Shown in pieces: positions 28,439 to 36,742 of a stretch of 64,000 nucleotides of DNA. Position numbers and translations under genes: made by a program. Origin of the DNA: Acidobacteriota bacterium (GTDB lineage Bacteria > Acidobacteriota > Blastocatellia > Pyrinomonadales > Pyrinomonadaceae); the NCBI GenBank assembly GCA_020200135.1, contig JAIVJI010000002.1:39770-103769 (forward strand). Direction: 5' to 3'. Position 1 is the stretch's first letter; every line of letters begins with the position of its first letter. The notes under the pieces were generated by a model. The model saw only the letters and a program-made list of their open reading frames with translations, was not told the DNA's origin and ran no database searches.

Positions 28439-29005
28439 TCAACGGTAGAGCCGCGCGTTGTAGAAGGGCGCGAAGGCGGCGACGAGCGCCGTCTCGAAGC
28501 TCATCGCGCGCGTGAGCAGGCCGCGCGAGAGCACGCCCCACGCGCCCTGCCGGCTCCGCACGTCACGCTCGCCGGCCACCTCGTCGATGACCTCGCCCAG
28601 CTCGCGCCCCGTCCCCTCGACGCGCGCGACGATCGACGGGGGCATCGTGACGGCCGGCGCGTGGCCGAAGTAGCCGCGCGCGCCGTCGGTCGCGTAGGCG
28701 CAGCCGTGGAGGAACGTCCGCCGCTCGCCGTCGAAGGTGATCGAGTGGAAGCCGCCTTCGAGCCCGACGTAGAAGTCCGCGCGTTGCCCCTCCGAGGCGA
28801 GCAGCTCGCGCACGGCCTCGGCGCGGTTGCGCGCGCCTCGCATGAGCTGCATGTCCGAGAGCGGCATCCGCGCGACGCCCGTCTCGACCGGGCGCGCGAC
28901 CAGCTCGGCCCGGCTCCAGCGCGGGTCGGCCTCGGCGACGCGCGCGCAGGCGGCGCGCAGCGCCATGATCTTGGCCGAGCGTGCCGACCCGAGTGCGATG
29001 AGCAT
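28439..29005 (-). CDS. yjjX: Inosine/xanthosine triphosphatase (DUF84, YjjX family)
   Basis: A 188-residue protein: ALGSARSAKIMALRAA at the start, MPLSDMQLMRGARNRAEAVR, the acidic YVGLEGGFHSI and REVIDEVAGERDVRSRQGAW-like end region, matching the YjjX/DUF84 family that hydrolyses non-canonical ITP and XTP. ATG at 29005 fits the family start; the longer frame adds unrelated residues. It lies 39 bp downstream of nothing on its strand, tail to tail with no partner. Confidence 0.82.
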   Translation of the reverse strand: MLIALGSARSAKIMALRAACARVAEADPRWSRAELVARPVETGVARMPLSDMQLMRGARNRAEAVRELLASEGQRADFYVGLEGGFHSITFDGERRTFLHGCAYATDGARGYFGHAPAVTMPPSIVARVEGTGRELGEVIDEVAGERDVRSRQGAWGVLSRGLLTRAMSFETALVAAFAPFYNARLYR

Positions 29006-29183
29006 TCTTTTAACCTTCGGCGCGCGGGGCCGGCCGGGGGGAGCGTCGGCGGTGGGCGCGGGGCGCGACGAGGCTACAACAAAGGGAAGGCAAAAGTAAA
29101 AAGGCAAAGGGCGAAAAGCCGCGACGGGTGGCGAGCCGAGGACAGCCCCCTACTCGTCACCCGTCGCCCGCTGCGTCTTTTGT

Positions 29184-29406
29184 CTTACGGCTGCTGTTCG
29201 TCGTAGAGCACGACCTCGCCCTTGACGATCATGTAGGGGAGGCGGCGCTCGGGTATCCAGGGGTGCTGGTCGGCGTAGTCCTTGTAGCGGTCGTCGGTGA
29301 CGACGACCGCGTCGAGCTGGTCGGCGATGTCGTACTTGAGAGGCTGTCGACGAGGATGACGGCCTCGAAGCCCTTCTCCTATACAGCGCGGCGCGTGCTG
29401 CGGCTT
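29184..29406 (-). pseudogene. Gene remnant (C-terminal part, unidentified)
   Basis: A minus-strand frame ends at TAA 29184 with a protein-like tail: DQLDAVVVTDDRYKDYADQH, then WIPERRLPYMIVKGEVVLYD. About 45 residues upstream the frame meets a separate protein-like piece (GFEAVILVDS) at an apparent junction near 29340. No start codon with a ribosome site is present. It looks like what is left of a larger gene after deletion. I cannot name the family. Confidence 0.5.
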
Positions 29407-30054
29407 TCACGAAGCCGTCTCAAGCTTCTCCGCCGCGCCCGCCACCGCCAAGTCCGCCGGGCAGGTGACGCAGACCCCGAGGTCGCGCAGCAGCCCGTCT
29501 TCGAGCGCGTAAATCCAGCCGTGCACGGACAGCTCCTGCCCGCGCTCCCAGGCCGCCTGCACGACCGTGGTGCGGCTGACGTTCAGGACCTGCTCGCGCA
29601 CGTTCAGCTCGCAGAGCAGCCGGAGGCGCGACTCGTCGTCGTCGGCGCGCGCCAGCTCCGGCGCGTACTTCTCGGCCACGTCCTGGACGTGGCGCAGCCA
29701 GTTGTCGATGAGCCCGAGCCGCGCGCCCGCGAGCGCCGCCTGCACGCCGCCGCAGCCGTAGTGGCCGCAGACGATGATGTGCTTGACGCGGAGCGCGTCG
29801 ACCGCGTACTGCATCACCGAGAGGCAGTTGAGGTCGGTGTGGACGACGAGGTTGGCGACGTTGCGGTGGACGAACATCTCGCCCGGCGTGAGCGCGACGA
29901 GCTGCGTCGAAGGCACGCGCGAGTCCGAGCACCCGATCCAGAGGTACTGCGGCGTCTGCTGCCGCGCCAGCTCGCGGAAGAACTCGGGCTCGCGCGCCCG
30001 AATCTCCTCGGCCCACGCGCGGTTGCTGTCGAAGAGCTTGCTCAAAGTTTTCAT
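29407..30054 (-). CDS. Beta-class carbonic anhydrase
   Basis: A 215-residue beta-carbonic anhydrase interconverting CO2 and bicarbonate. Zinc ligands and active-site residues are in IGCSDSRVPSTQL (Cys and the Asp-Arg pair) and VCGHYGCGGVQAAL (His and Cys). EMFVHRNVANLV and GWIYALEDGLL are further family motifs. ATG at 30054 fits the family start (MKTLSKLFDSNRAWAE). Confidence 0.93.
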   Translation of the reverse strand: MKTLSKLFDSNRAWAEEIRAREPEFFRELARQQTPQYLWIGCSDSRVPSTQLVALTPGEMFVHRNVANLVVHTDLNCLSVMQYAVDALRVKHIIVCGHYGCGGVQAALAGARLGLIDNWLRHVQDVAEKYAPELARADDDESRLRLLCELNVREQVLNVSRTTVVQAAWERGQELSVHGWIYALEDGLLRDLGVCVTCPADLAVAGAAEKLETAS

Positions 30055-30112
30055 ACGGGTTCGGTTCGCACGCACGGTAGCACAGGCGGGCGGACGGTAG
30101 CCAGCCCCCCGC

Positions 30113-30141
30113 TTGACAGTGCGCGTGGCGCTTGCTGTAAT
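30113..30141 (+). promoter_or_regulatory. Sigma70-type promoter of the LeuA-like gene
   Basis: TTGACA at 30113-30118 and TGTAAT at 30136-30141 are separated by 17 bp. The predicted transcript start near 30148 is about 55 bp upstream of the start codon. Confidence 0.65.
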
Positions 30142-30201
30142 CGAACCCTCCTCGAAACACGCCGAAGTGAGAAGCCAATCGCGCCAGGACGACGGAGGTG
30201 A

Positions 30202-31422
30202 GTGCAGGTGCCGGCGAGTGAGTTAATCTACGACTGGAACCGCGTCGAGCCGAGCCACCCGGCGCCCGGCCGGCGCGTCAGCTTCGACGACGAGACGCTG
30301 CGCGACGGGCTGCAATCGCCCTCTGTCCGCGAGCCCTCGGTCGAGCGCAAGCTGGAACTGCTCCACCTGATGAACGACCTCGGGATCGACACCGCCGACA
30401 TCGGCCTGCCCGGCGCCGGCGGCACGCACGCCGAGGGCGTCGAGCGGCTCGCGCGCGAGATCGTCGAGCAGAAGTTACAAATCCGGCCCAACTGCGCCGC
30501 GCGCACGCACCAGAACGACATCCGCCCCATCGCCGAAATCTCGCAGCGCGCCGGCATCCCCATCGAAGCCTGCACCTTCCTCGGCTCCTCCTTCGTCCGC
30601 TTCTTCGCCGAGGGCTGGACGCTCGACAAGCTCCTGCGACTGACCGAAGAGGCGGTGTCCTTCGCCGTCTCCGAAGGTCTGCCCGTGATGTTCGTCACCG
30701 AGGACACGACGCGCGCCGACCCCGAGACCATCCGCGCGCTCTACACGACGGCGATACGCTCGGGGGCGCGCGCCGTCTGCGTCTGCGACACCGTCGGCCA
30801 CGCCACGCCCGACGGCGCGCGCGCGGTCGTCCGCTTCGTCAAGGGCATCATCGAGGAGCAGGGGGGCGGCGTCCGCCTCGACTGGCACGGGCACCAGGAC
30901 CGGGGCCTCGGCGTCATCAACTCCATCGCGGCCATCGAGGGCGGCGCCGACCAGGTCCACGGCTCCGCGCTCGGCGTCGGCGAGCGCGTCGGCAACACGC
31001 CGATGGATCAGCTCCTCGTCAACCTCAAGCTGCTGGGCTGGATAGACAACGACCTCTCGCGCCTGCGCGACTACTGCGAGAAGGCGGCCGAAAGTTGCGG
31101 CTGGACGATACCGCTCAACTACCCCGTCTTCGGCCGCGACGCCTTCCGCACGGCGACCGGCGTCCACGCGGCGGCCGTCATCAAGTGCTTCCGCAAGGGC
31201 GACGAGGAGCTGGCCGACCTCGTCTACTCGGGCGTCCCGGCGGGGCTCTTCGGCATGCGCCAGCAGATAGAGGTCGGCCCGATGAGCGGCAAGTCGAACG
31301 TCGTCTACTGGCTCGAATCGCGCGGCCTCGAAGCCACCGACGAGCGCGTCCAGCGCATCTACGACAGCGCCAAGAGCGCCCGCGGCGTGCTCAGCGAAGA
31401 GGAAGTCAGGCGGCTGGTTTAA
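30202..31422 (+). CDS. 2-isopropylmalate synthase / homocitrate synthase-family protein
   Basis: A 406-residue HMGL-type TIM-barrel synthase that condenses acetyl-CoA with a 2-oxo acid: DDETLRDGLQ with catalytic Arg-Asp, DWHGHQDRGLG with metal-binding histidines, and HGSALGVGERVGNTPMDQLL. It lacks the roughly 110-residue LeuA regulatory domain, so it may be a homocitrate or citramalate synthase, or an unregulated isopropylmalate synthase. GGAGG at 30194-30198 is 3 nt from GTG 30202 and 9 nt from GTG 30208; either could start the protein. Confidence 0.85.
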   Translation: MQVPASELIYDWNRVEPSHPAPGRRVSFDDETLRDGLQSPSVREPSVERKLELLHLMNDLGIDTADIGLPGAGGTHAEGVERLAREIVEQKLQIRPNCAARTHQNDIRPIAEISQRAGIPIEACTFLGSSFVRFFAEGWTLDKLLRLTEEAVSFAVSEGLPVMFVTEDTTRADPETIRALYTTAIRSGARAVCVCDTVGHATPDGARAVVRFVKGIIEEQGGGVRLDWHGHQDRGLGVINSIAAIEGGADQVHGSALGVGERVGNTPMDQLLVNLKLLGWIDNDLSRLRDYCEKAAESCGWTIPLNYPVFGRDAFRTATGVHAAAVIKCFRKGDEELADLVYSGVPAGLFGMRQQIEVGPMSGKSNVVYWLESRGLEATDERVQRIYDSAKSARGVLSEEEVRRLV

Positions 31423-31426
31423 AAGC

Positions 31427-31501
31427 CGTGAACCGTGAACCGTAAACCGTGACAAGAGGAAGCGGGTTCTTCTTGTCACGGTTTACGGTTCACGGTTCAC
31501 G
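31427..31501. repeat. Perfect 31-bp inverted repeat built of 7-bp units (element C)
   Basis: The left arm 31427-31457 consists of CGTGAAC, CGTGAAC, CGTAAAC, CGTGACA and AGA. The right arm 31471-31501 is its exact reverse complement. The loop is 13 nt. The repeat starts 4 bp after the upstream stop codon and ends 8 bp before the M20 start codon, leaving no room for a normal ribosome site. Confidence 0.92.
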
Positions 31502-31509
31502 ATTCTCTT

Positions 31510-32769
31510 ATGTCATTCCCCGCCACCACCACCGTCACGCCGGAGGAGGCCGTGCGCGTCCTGCTCGGGGCGGAGCGCGTGCGCCGCGCGTTCGGCTTCT
31601 TCGAGGCGGGCGCCGCCGAGTTCGACGCCGAGCACGCGGCCATCGTCTCAGTCCCCGCGCCGCCGTTCGGCGAGCGAGCGCGCGCCGAGCTGATGCGCGA
31701 GAAGTTCGAGGCGTGCGGGCTCGAAGGCGCGCGGATAGACGCCGAAGGGAACTGCGTGGCCTTGAGGCGCGGGCGCGCCGCCTCGCCGCTGCTCGTCCTG
31801 AGCGCGCACCTCGACACCGTGTTCCCCGAGGGGACCGACTGCGAGGTGCGGCGCGAGCCCACGGGGCTCATGCGCGCGCCGGGCGTCGCGGACGACGGCT
31901 GCGGACTGGCGGCGCTGCTGGCGATAGCGCGCGCGCTCGCCGGGTGCGGCATCGAGACAGAAGGCTCGATACTCTTCGTCGGCACGGTGGGCGAGGAGGG
32001 CGAGGGCGACCTGCGCGGCGTCCGTCACCTGCTGGGCGCGGGCGAGTGGGCGGGCAGGGCCGACGCCTTCGTCAGCATCGACGGCCCGGGGCTGGAGCGC
32101 GTCACGCACGCCGCGCTCGCCTCGCGCCGCTACCGCGTCACCTGTCGCGGCGCGGGCGGCCACTCGTGGGGCGACTTCGGCGTGCCGAACCCGGTCCACG
32201 CGCTGGGCCGCGCGGTCGCGCGCCTCTCGGCCTACCCCGCGCCGAAGCGCCCCCGGACGACCTTCAACGTCGGGCGCTTCGAGGGCGGCTCGGGCGTCAA
32301 CGTCATCCCGCGCGACGCGCGCATGGACGTTGACCTGCGCTCGGAATCACCCGTGGAGCTGGGCCGCCTCGACGCCTTCTTCCGCCGCGCCGCGCGCGAG
32401 GCCGCCGAGGACGAGAACGCCGCGCGCCGCGCGGGCGCGCCCCCGCTCGAAATCGAAGTCAAGCTCATCGGCGACCGGCCGGGCGGCACGACCGCGCCCG
32501 AGCAGCCGCTCGTCCGCCTCGCCGTCGAGGCGACGCGCGCGCTCGGCTCGCGTCCTTACCTGGACTGTTCTTCTACTGACTCGAACATCGCCATCTCGCG
32601 CGGGCTGCCGGCCGTCACCATCGGCGCGGGCGGCGCCTCCGGCAACACGCACACGCTCGACGAGTGGTACGACCCGGCGGGGCGCGACCTCGGCCTCAAG
32701 CGCGCGCTCCTCGTCGCACTCGGCGTCGTCGGGTTGGTCGGGTTTTACGAGAACTCGGCGCGCCTCTGA
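31510..32769 (+). CDS. M20-family metallopeptidase
   Basis: A 419-residue di-zinc peptidase/deacylase. Metal-binding motifs are VLSAHLDTVF, GVADDGCGLAALLAIA, the catalytic Glu in VGEEGEGDLRG and a C-terminal GNTHTLDEWYD with the last His. The central dimerisation domain contains GAGGHSWGDFGVPNP. This fits PepT/DapE-like enzymes; the substrate is unknown. The C-terminal end overlaps a possible minus-strand gene remnant. Confidence 0.88.
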   Translation: MSFPATTTVTPEEAVRVLLGAERVRRAFGFFEAGAAEFDAEHAAIVSVPAPPFGERARAELMREKFEACGLEGARIDAEGNCVALRRGRAASPLLVLSAHLDTVFPEGTDCEVRREPTGLMRAPGVADDGCGLAALLAIARALAGCGIETEGSILFVGTVGEEGEGDLRGVRHLLGAGEWAGRADAFVSIDGPGLERVTHAALASRRYRVTCRGAGGHSWGDFGVPNPVHALGRAVARLSAYPAPKRPRTTFNVGRFEGGSGVNVIPRDARMDVDLRSESPVELGRLDAFFRRAAREAAEDENAARRAGAPPLEIEVKLIGDRPGGTTAPEQPLVRLAVEATRALGSRPYLDCSSTDSNIAISRGLPAVTIGAGGASGNTHTLDEWYDPAGRDLGLKRALLVALGVVGLVGFYENSARL

Positions 32770-32875
32770 AACTCGCGCGCCGCCTCGAAGAACTCGCGCG
32801 CGCGGCCGTCGCTCTCGAACGCCCACTTCGGGATCGCGTGCCCCGTCAGTTTTTCCAACTCCGAATGAAGGGAAG
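32745..32875 (-). pseudogene. Possible C-terminal gene remnant
   Basis: The minus-strand frame ending at TAA 32745 reads SELEKLTGHAIPKWAFESDG and REFFEAAREFQRRAEF, which looks like a real C-terminus although only about 40 codons can be followed. It overlaps the end of the M20 gene by 25 bp. No source gene is identified. Confidence 0.3.
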
Positions 32876-32956
32876 GCCGCCGCGCGCGCGGCACTTGCGT
32901 GTGGCGCGAACGCGGCGGCCCTCGCCGTCTGACTGGCTGTTCTTCCCCCCGGCGGG

Positions 32957-33905
32957 TCAGTTGACCGGGATCGTGACCACGGTCGAGCCCGCCTTGCCGG
33001 CGGGGAAGCGTTTGCCGCGCGCGATGCGGACGGCGGTCGAGCCGTAGGCTTCCGCGCCGGGCGTCGAGCCGGCGACCGAAGCCTGCGTGACGCGACCCGC
33101 CTCGTCGTACGAGACCGAGACCCTGACCGACTTCGGCCCCGAGGGCGCGGCCGGCTTGGGCGCGGCGGCGGCTTCGGCCCCCGTGTTGAGGGCCGCGTCT
33201 TCCTTCTTCGCGGCCGCCGCCTCGCGGCGCTCGCGCTCGCGGCGCTCGCGTTCGCGGCGCTCGCGCTCCTCGCGGCGCGCGGCTTCGGCGGCGGCGTTGG
33301 GGTCGGCCTCCGCGGCCGGGGCGGCGCTCGCGTCGGCGCTGGCTTCGGCGGGCTGTGGCTCGGCCAGGGCGGGCGCGGCGGGCCGCGCTTCGGCGGGCGA
33401 CGCGGCCGCCTCGGCGGCGGCGGGCTTCGCGGCGGGGCTGCTCATGAGCGGGACGGCGACGACGGCGCAGGCGAGCACGACGCTTCTTCCCGCGCTGCTG
33501 CTGGGCCGTGTCGAGGTGCTCGACCTGGTCGAACATCTGCGCCAGCTCCGACTCGCTCGGCGACCACGCGCCGAAGGCGTCGGCCTCGGTCGGCGAGAGC
33601 CCCTCGTCGAGACGGCGCAAGCCTTCGAGCACGACCTGCGTCCACGCCTGGTCGATGGTGCGGCGGGTGGCCTGCACGTCGGGGCTGAAGTCGAAGGCCG
33701 CGTTCGGCAAAGTCAGCGAGAAGTAGACGGCCTCGACGCCGGAGAGCGCGCCGACCTTGGCGTCGACGAGCTCGCCCTCCTTGATGAAGAAGACGCTGTG
33801 TCCGCGCTGGTAGTCGATCTTGAGCCGGCCCGTCTTGCGCTGGTTGCAGAAGAACTCGATCAGCTCGGCCAGCGACATGTCGCTCAACTGTCCGGTAAGT
33901 GCCAT
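32957..33905 (-). pseudogene. DUF4388 - transmembrane - TonB C-terminal-like protein with a frameshift
   Basis: The first 140 residues form a DUF4388 domain (MALTGQLSDMSLAELIEFF, KTGRLKIDYQRGHSVFFIKE). At about 33485, in AAGAAGCGTCGTGC, the frame breaks. One base fewer would give KKVVLACAVVAVPLMSS, a membrane helix, followed by an Ala/Pro/Glu-rich linker with a long ERRERERRER stretch and a C-terminal TonB-like domain (VRVSVSYDEAGRVTQASV, GKRFPAGKAGSTVVTIPV) ending at 32957. So a +1 frameshift (real or a sequencing error) splits one gene. Confidence 0.75.
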
Positions 33906-34023
33906 GGATGATTCCTCGGTTTGATGTGGGGGCTTCGGGTGTGGTTCGTAGGCCGGCGGGGGAGCGGGAGGGCGACGGGAGGGGGCCGCGCTCTCGTCGC
34001 ACGCCCCCTCCGGCCGGCGGCCG

Positions 34024-35214
34024 TTACTGCTGAAGCGTGAAGTTGTAAGTGATGACGCCCACGACCTTCATCGGCTGACCCGAGAGGAGCGTCGGCGTAA
34101 AGCGCGCCAGCCGCGCGGACGTCTCCGCCGCCTGTAGCAGCATGCCGGGGCCGCGCAGGGCCTTCGCCGAGATGACCTTGCCGTTGATGTCAATCACCAC
34201 CTCGACCTCGACCACGCCCGAGACGCGCGCGCGCTTGGCCGCGTCGGGGTAGTTGGGCATGGGCAGGTTGATGGCCTTGCCGTTGAGGATGCCGCCCGAG
34301 ATGGGGCGGAGCGGGCCGCTGCGGAAGGGGACGGCCGGCGCCGGCGCGTCGCCCTCGGCCTTGACGGCCGGGCCGCCCGCCGCCGTCTGGTTCGAGGCGG
34401 CGCCGGGCGCGGGCGCGGGCGCGGCGCCCTTGTCGAGCGACGCGACGAGCAGCGCCGCGTTACGCGGCGCTGCCTCCTTCGCGGGCTGCTTCTGCGCCGC
34501 GGGGTTCGCCGCGGCGTTCGCCGCGGCGGGCGAAGGCTTGGGCTGCGCCGCCGCGGAGTTCGCCTGCGCGTTCGACGCGGCGGGCTGCGGCTGCGCGCTC
34601 GCCGCGACGGGGGCGGCGGACGCGGGCGCCGGAGACTGCGCGGAGGCGGGCTGCATCTTCGCCAGCATCGACTCGTCGAGGAAGTAGGAGATCATGCGGT
34701 AGGTGACCTCGGACGGCTCGAAGCTGACAGTGCCGCCCTCCATCACCGCCACCGAGGTCGTCATCTTGACCCAGTTGCCGACCGAGTCGAACTCGTAGGT
34801 GTAGACCTCCTTCGCCAGCAGCGTCCCGTCGTCGTTGTGCAGCGTCATCTCGACGATGTTGCCGCGCGCGTCGTACTTGTAGACCTCTTTGCCGGTGAGC
34901 GAGCCGCCGGCGGCGAGGAAGTATGCGTTGTCGACGCGGTTGCCCTTCTGGTCGTAGGTCGTCGTCTCCAGAACCTGGCGCGCGCCCTCGACGGGCTTGC
35001 CGTTCTTGACGGTGATCTTGGCCGTCTCGGTTCGGACGCGGCGGACCGGGCCGGCCAGCCCGTCCTGCTGGCGCTCGTTCGTCGCCGCGCGGAGCGGGGC
35101 GCTCGCGGCGCGGAGGCGGAAGGAGGCGGGCGTGTGGACGGTCGCGGCGGAGCCGGCGGCGTGGGAGAGTAGGAGAACCAGAGGCAGCAGCGCCAGGTTC
35201 AAGCGTTTCGACAT
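34024..35214 (-). CDS. Energy-transducer TonB-family secreted protein
   Basis: A 396-residue protein with a signal peptide (NLALLPLVLLLSHAAGSAA), a beta-rich RHS-like region (YDQKGNRVDNAYF, YKYDARGNIVEMTLHN, YEFDSVGNWVKMTT), a long Ala/Pro/Gln-rich linker (residues about 190-300) and a TonB C-terminal domain (NLPMPNYPDAAKRARVSGVV, VEVVIDINGKVISAKALRGP). ATG at 35214 has AGGAG 9 nt upstream. Positions 34457-34524 are nearly identical to 46563-46630. The linker suggests it spans the periplasm. Confidence 0.82.
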   Translation of the reverse strand: MSKRLNLALLPLVLLLSHAAGSAATVHTPASFRLRAASAPLRAATNERQQDGLAGPVRRVRTETAKITVKNGKPVEGARQVLETTTYDQKGNRVDNAYFLAAGGSLTGKEVYKYDARGNIVEMTLHNDDGTLLAKEVYTYEFDSVGNWVKMTTSVAVMEGGTVSFEPSEVTYRMISYFLDESMLAKMQPASAQSPAPASAAPVAASAQPQPAASNAQANSAAAQPKPSPAAANAAANPAAQKQPAKEAAPRNAALLVASLDKGAAPAPAPGAASNQTAAGGPAVKAEGDAPAPAVPFRSGPLRPISGGILNGKAINLPMPNYPDAAKRARVSGVVEVEVVIDINGKVISAKALRGPGMLLQAAETSARLARFTPTLLSGQPMKVVGVITYNFTLQQ

Positions 35215-35223
35215 GACGGTCAC

Positions 35224-35643
35224 TCCTGAGATAGGTGTGTAAAGGTTTGCGGAGGCGGTCGGGGCCGACGTGTGCGGGGGGGCGCGGGCGGACTCTCGTG
35301 CGAGGCCGGCTGTAGGTCAGCCCGTACGCGGGGCGCGGGCTCTCTGGCGGACGCCCCGAAAAGGGTCTGGCCGGTGAGGTTTCGAGGCTTTCGGTGTCCT
35401 TTGAAGGACTCGGGGCGTGAGTGTCAGTCTGACCAATAAGCCGTAGAAGCCGCGACTTTTTAAGTCCCTTCCGCGCTCCTACCGCGAACCCCCGGAGGGG
35501 AAAGCACCGCCGGGCGCTCGCCGCACGCCGCAGACCGCGTGCGATGGATATATTATACATACCGAACATTGTTTGTCCATATAAAACATTGGCCAAACAG
35601 AGTCCCGGCCGGAATGATCTTGGCAAGCGTTTTTCTGAAGTTT
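35224..35643. other. Long leader and promoter region upstream of the TonB-family gene
   Basis: About 420 bp without a gene. An AT-rich island at 35545-35600 contains a strong minus-strand promoter. The remaining roughly 320 bp down to the start codon would be an unusually long, GC-rich 5' leader. I could not match it to a known riboswitch. Confidence 0.55.
35552..35579 (-). promoter_or_regulatory. Sigma70-type promoter, minus strand
   Basis: TGGACA at 35579-35574, a 16-bp spacer and TATAAT at 35557-35552. The predicted start near 35545 is about 330 nt upstream of the TonB-family start codon. Confidence 0.65.
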
Positions 35644-36717
35644 TTAGGCGTCGAAGAGTGAGGAGGCGCGCTCGGTCGTAAACGCGGCGCGGGCGGCGGC
35701 GTAAGCCAGGTCGGTGCCGATCTCCCCGATGGTGCGCGCCGCGACGACGCGGTGGCGTTCGCCGGGCGGGATGTAGCAGTTAAACATCGGGTGGTGCTGC
35801 ATCAGGATGACGACGGGCGTGCCGACCGCCGCCGCGATGTGCATCGGCCCCGTGTCGTTCGAGACGAAGACGGAGAGGCGTGCGGCGGCCGCCGCCAGTT
35901 GCGGCACGGTCAGTTTGTCCAGGACTATCGTCGAGGGCGGGAACTGCGGCCGCGCCTCGCGCACGAGCCGGCGCTCCTCCGGCCCTGCGAAGAGGACGGA
36001 GCGGACGGAGTCGTTGCGCTCGAGCATCCAGGCCAGCTCGGCGAAGCGCTCGACGGGCCAGCGCCGGCTCGGGTGTCCCGCGCCGGGGAAGATGCCGACG
36101 AGCGGGGCGTCGGACGCGCCGCCGCCGCCGGTCTGCTTTGCGCCGCGCCACGTCTTGCCACCCTGCGTCGCCCTGCGCAGCAACTCCTCGACGGCGCGGC
36201 CGTCCTCCTCGCGCACCGAGAGGCGCGGCACGCGCGAGACCTCGCCCACGCCGAGCGGCGCGACCACGTCGAGGTAACGTTCGATGGCGTGTTTTGAGCG
36301 GTCTTCCGGCGCGGGCGCGGGGCGGAAGTTGGCGAGGTAGTCGAGCGAGCGGCCGGGGCGGCGCGCGTAGAGCCTCTGCCCGGCGCCCGAGAGGAACCCG
36401 AGCAGGTTCGTCTCCGAGAGACTGTGCAGGTCGATGACGAAGTCGAACTTGCGCTTACGCACGTCGAGGACGAGCTTGCCGATCTGCCACACCGAGAGGT
36501 GCTTCGGCCCGTCGCGCAGTCCCACGCGGTCGACCGCGAGCGCCTCGTCGGCCACGCCCGCCATCTCGACCACGGCGGCGGCCGCGCCCCCCACGGCCAC
36601 CGTCACGCGCGCCCTCGGGAACCTGTGGCGCACGGCCCCGAGCGCCGGCAGACTCAGAATCACGTCCCCCAACTGCCCGAAATCGATGACCAGAATGTTG
36701 CGCGGCTCGAAATTCAT
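35644..36717 (-). CDS. Glycosyltransferase family 9 (heptosyltransferase-like)
   Basis: A 357-residue GT9/GT-B enzyme: NILVIDFGQLGDVILSLPAL at the N-terminus, DFVIDLHSLSETNLLGFL, the sugar-nucleotide site GIFPGAGHPSRRWPVERFAE and FVSNDTGPMHIAAAVGTPVV. GT9 enzymes such as WaaF add heptose to lipopolysaccharide inner core. ATG at 36717 is used; GTG at 36720 is possible. gpmI ends 26 bp upstream on the same strand, so it may be read with the eno-gpmI pair. Confidence 0.87.
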   Translation of the reverse strand: MNFEPRNILVIDFGQLGDVILSLPALGAVRHRFPRARVTVAVGGAAAAVVEMAGVADEALAVDRVGLRDGPKHLSVWQIGKLVLDVRKRKFDFVIDLHSLSETNLLGFLSGAGQRLYARRPGRSLDYLANFRPAPAPEDRSKHAIERYLDVVAPLGVGEVSRVPRLSVREEDGRAVEELLRRATQGGKTWRGAKQTGGGGASDAPLVGIFPGAGHPSRRWPVERFAELAWMLERNDSVRSVLFAGPEERRLVREARPQFPPSTIVLDKLTVPQLAAAAARLSVFVSNDTGPMHIAAAVGTPVVILMQHHPMFNCYIPPGERHRVVAARTIGEIGTDLAYAAARAAFTTERASSLFDA

Positions 36718-36742
36718 CACGGAAGTAGAACGCGCGGGTCGC

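Noticed and set aside
35224..35545. Cyclic-di-GMP or cobalamin riboswitch in the long leader
   Set aside because: No GEMM-type or cobalamin-type conserved boxes could be found by eye.
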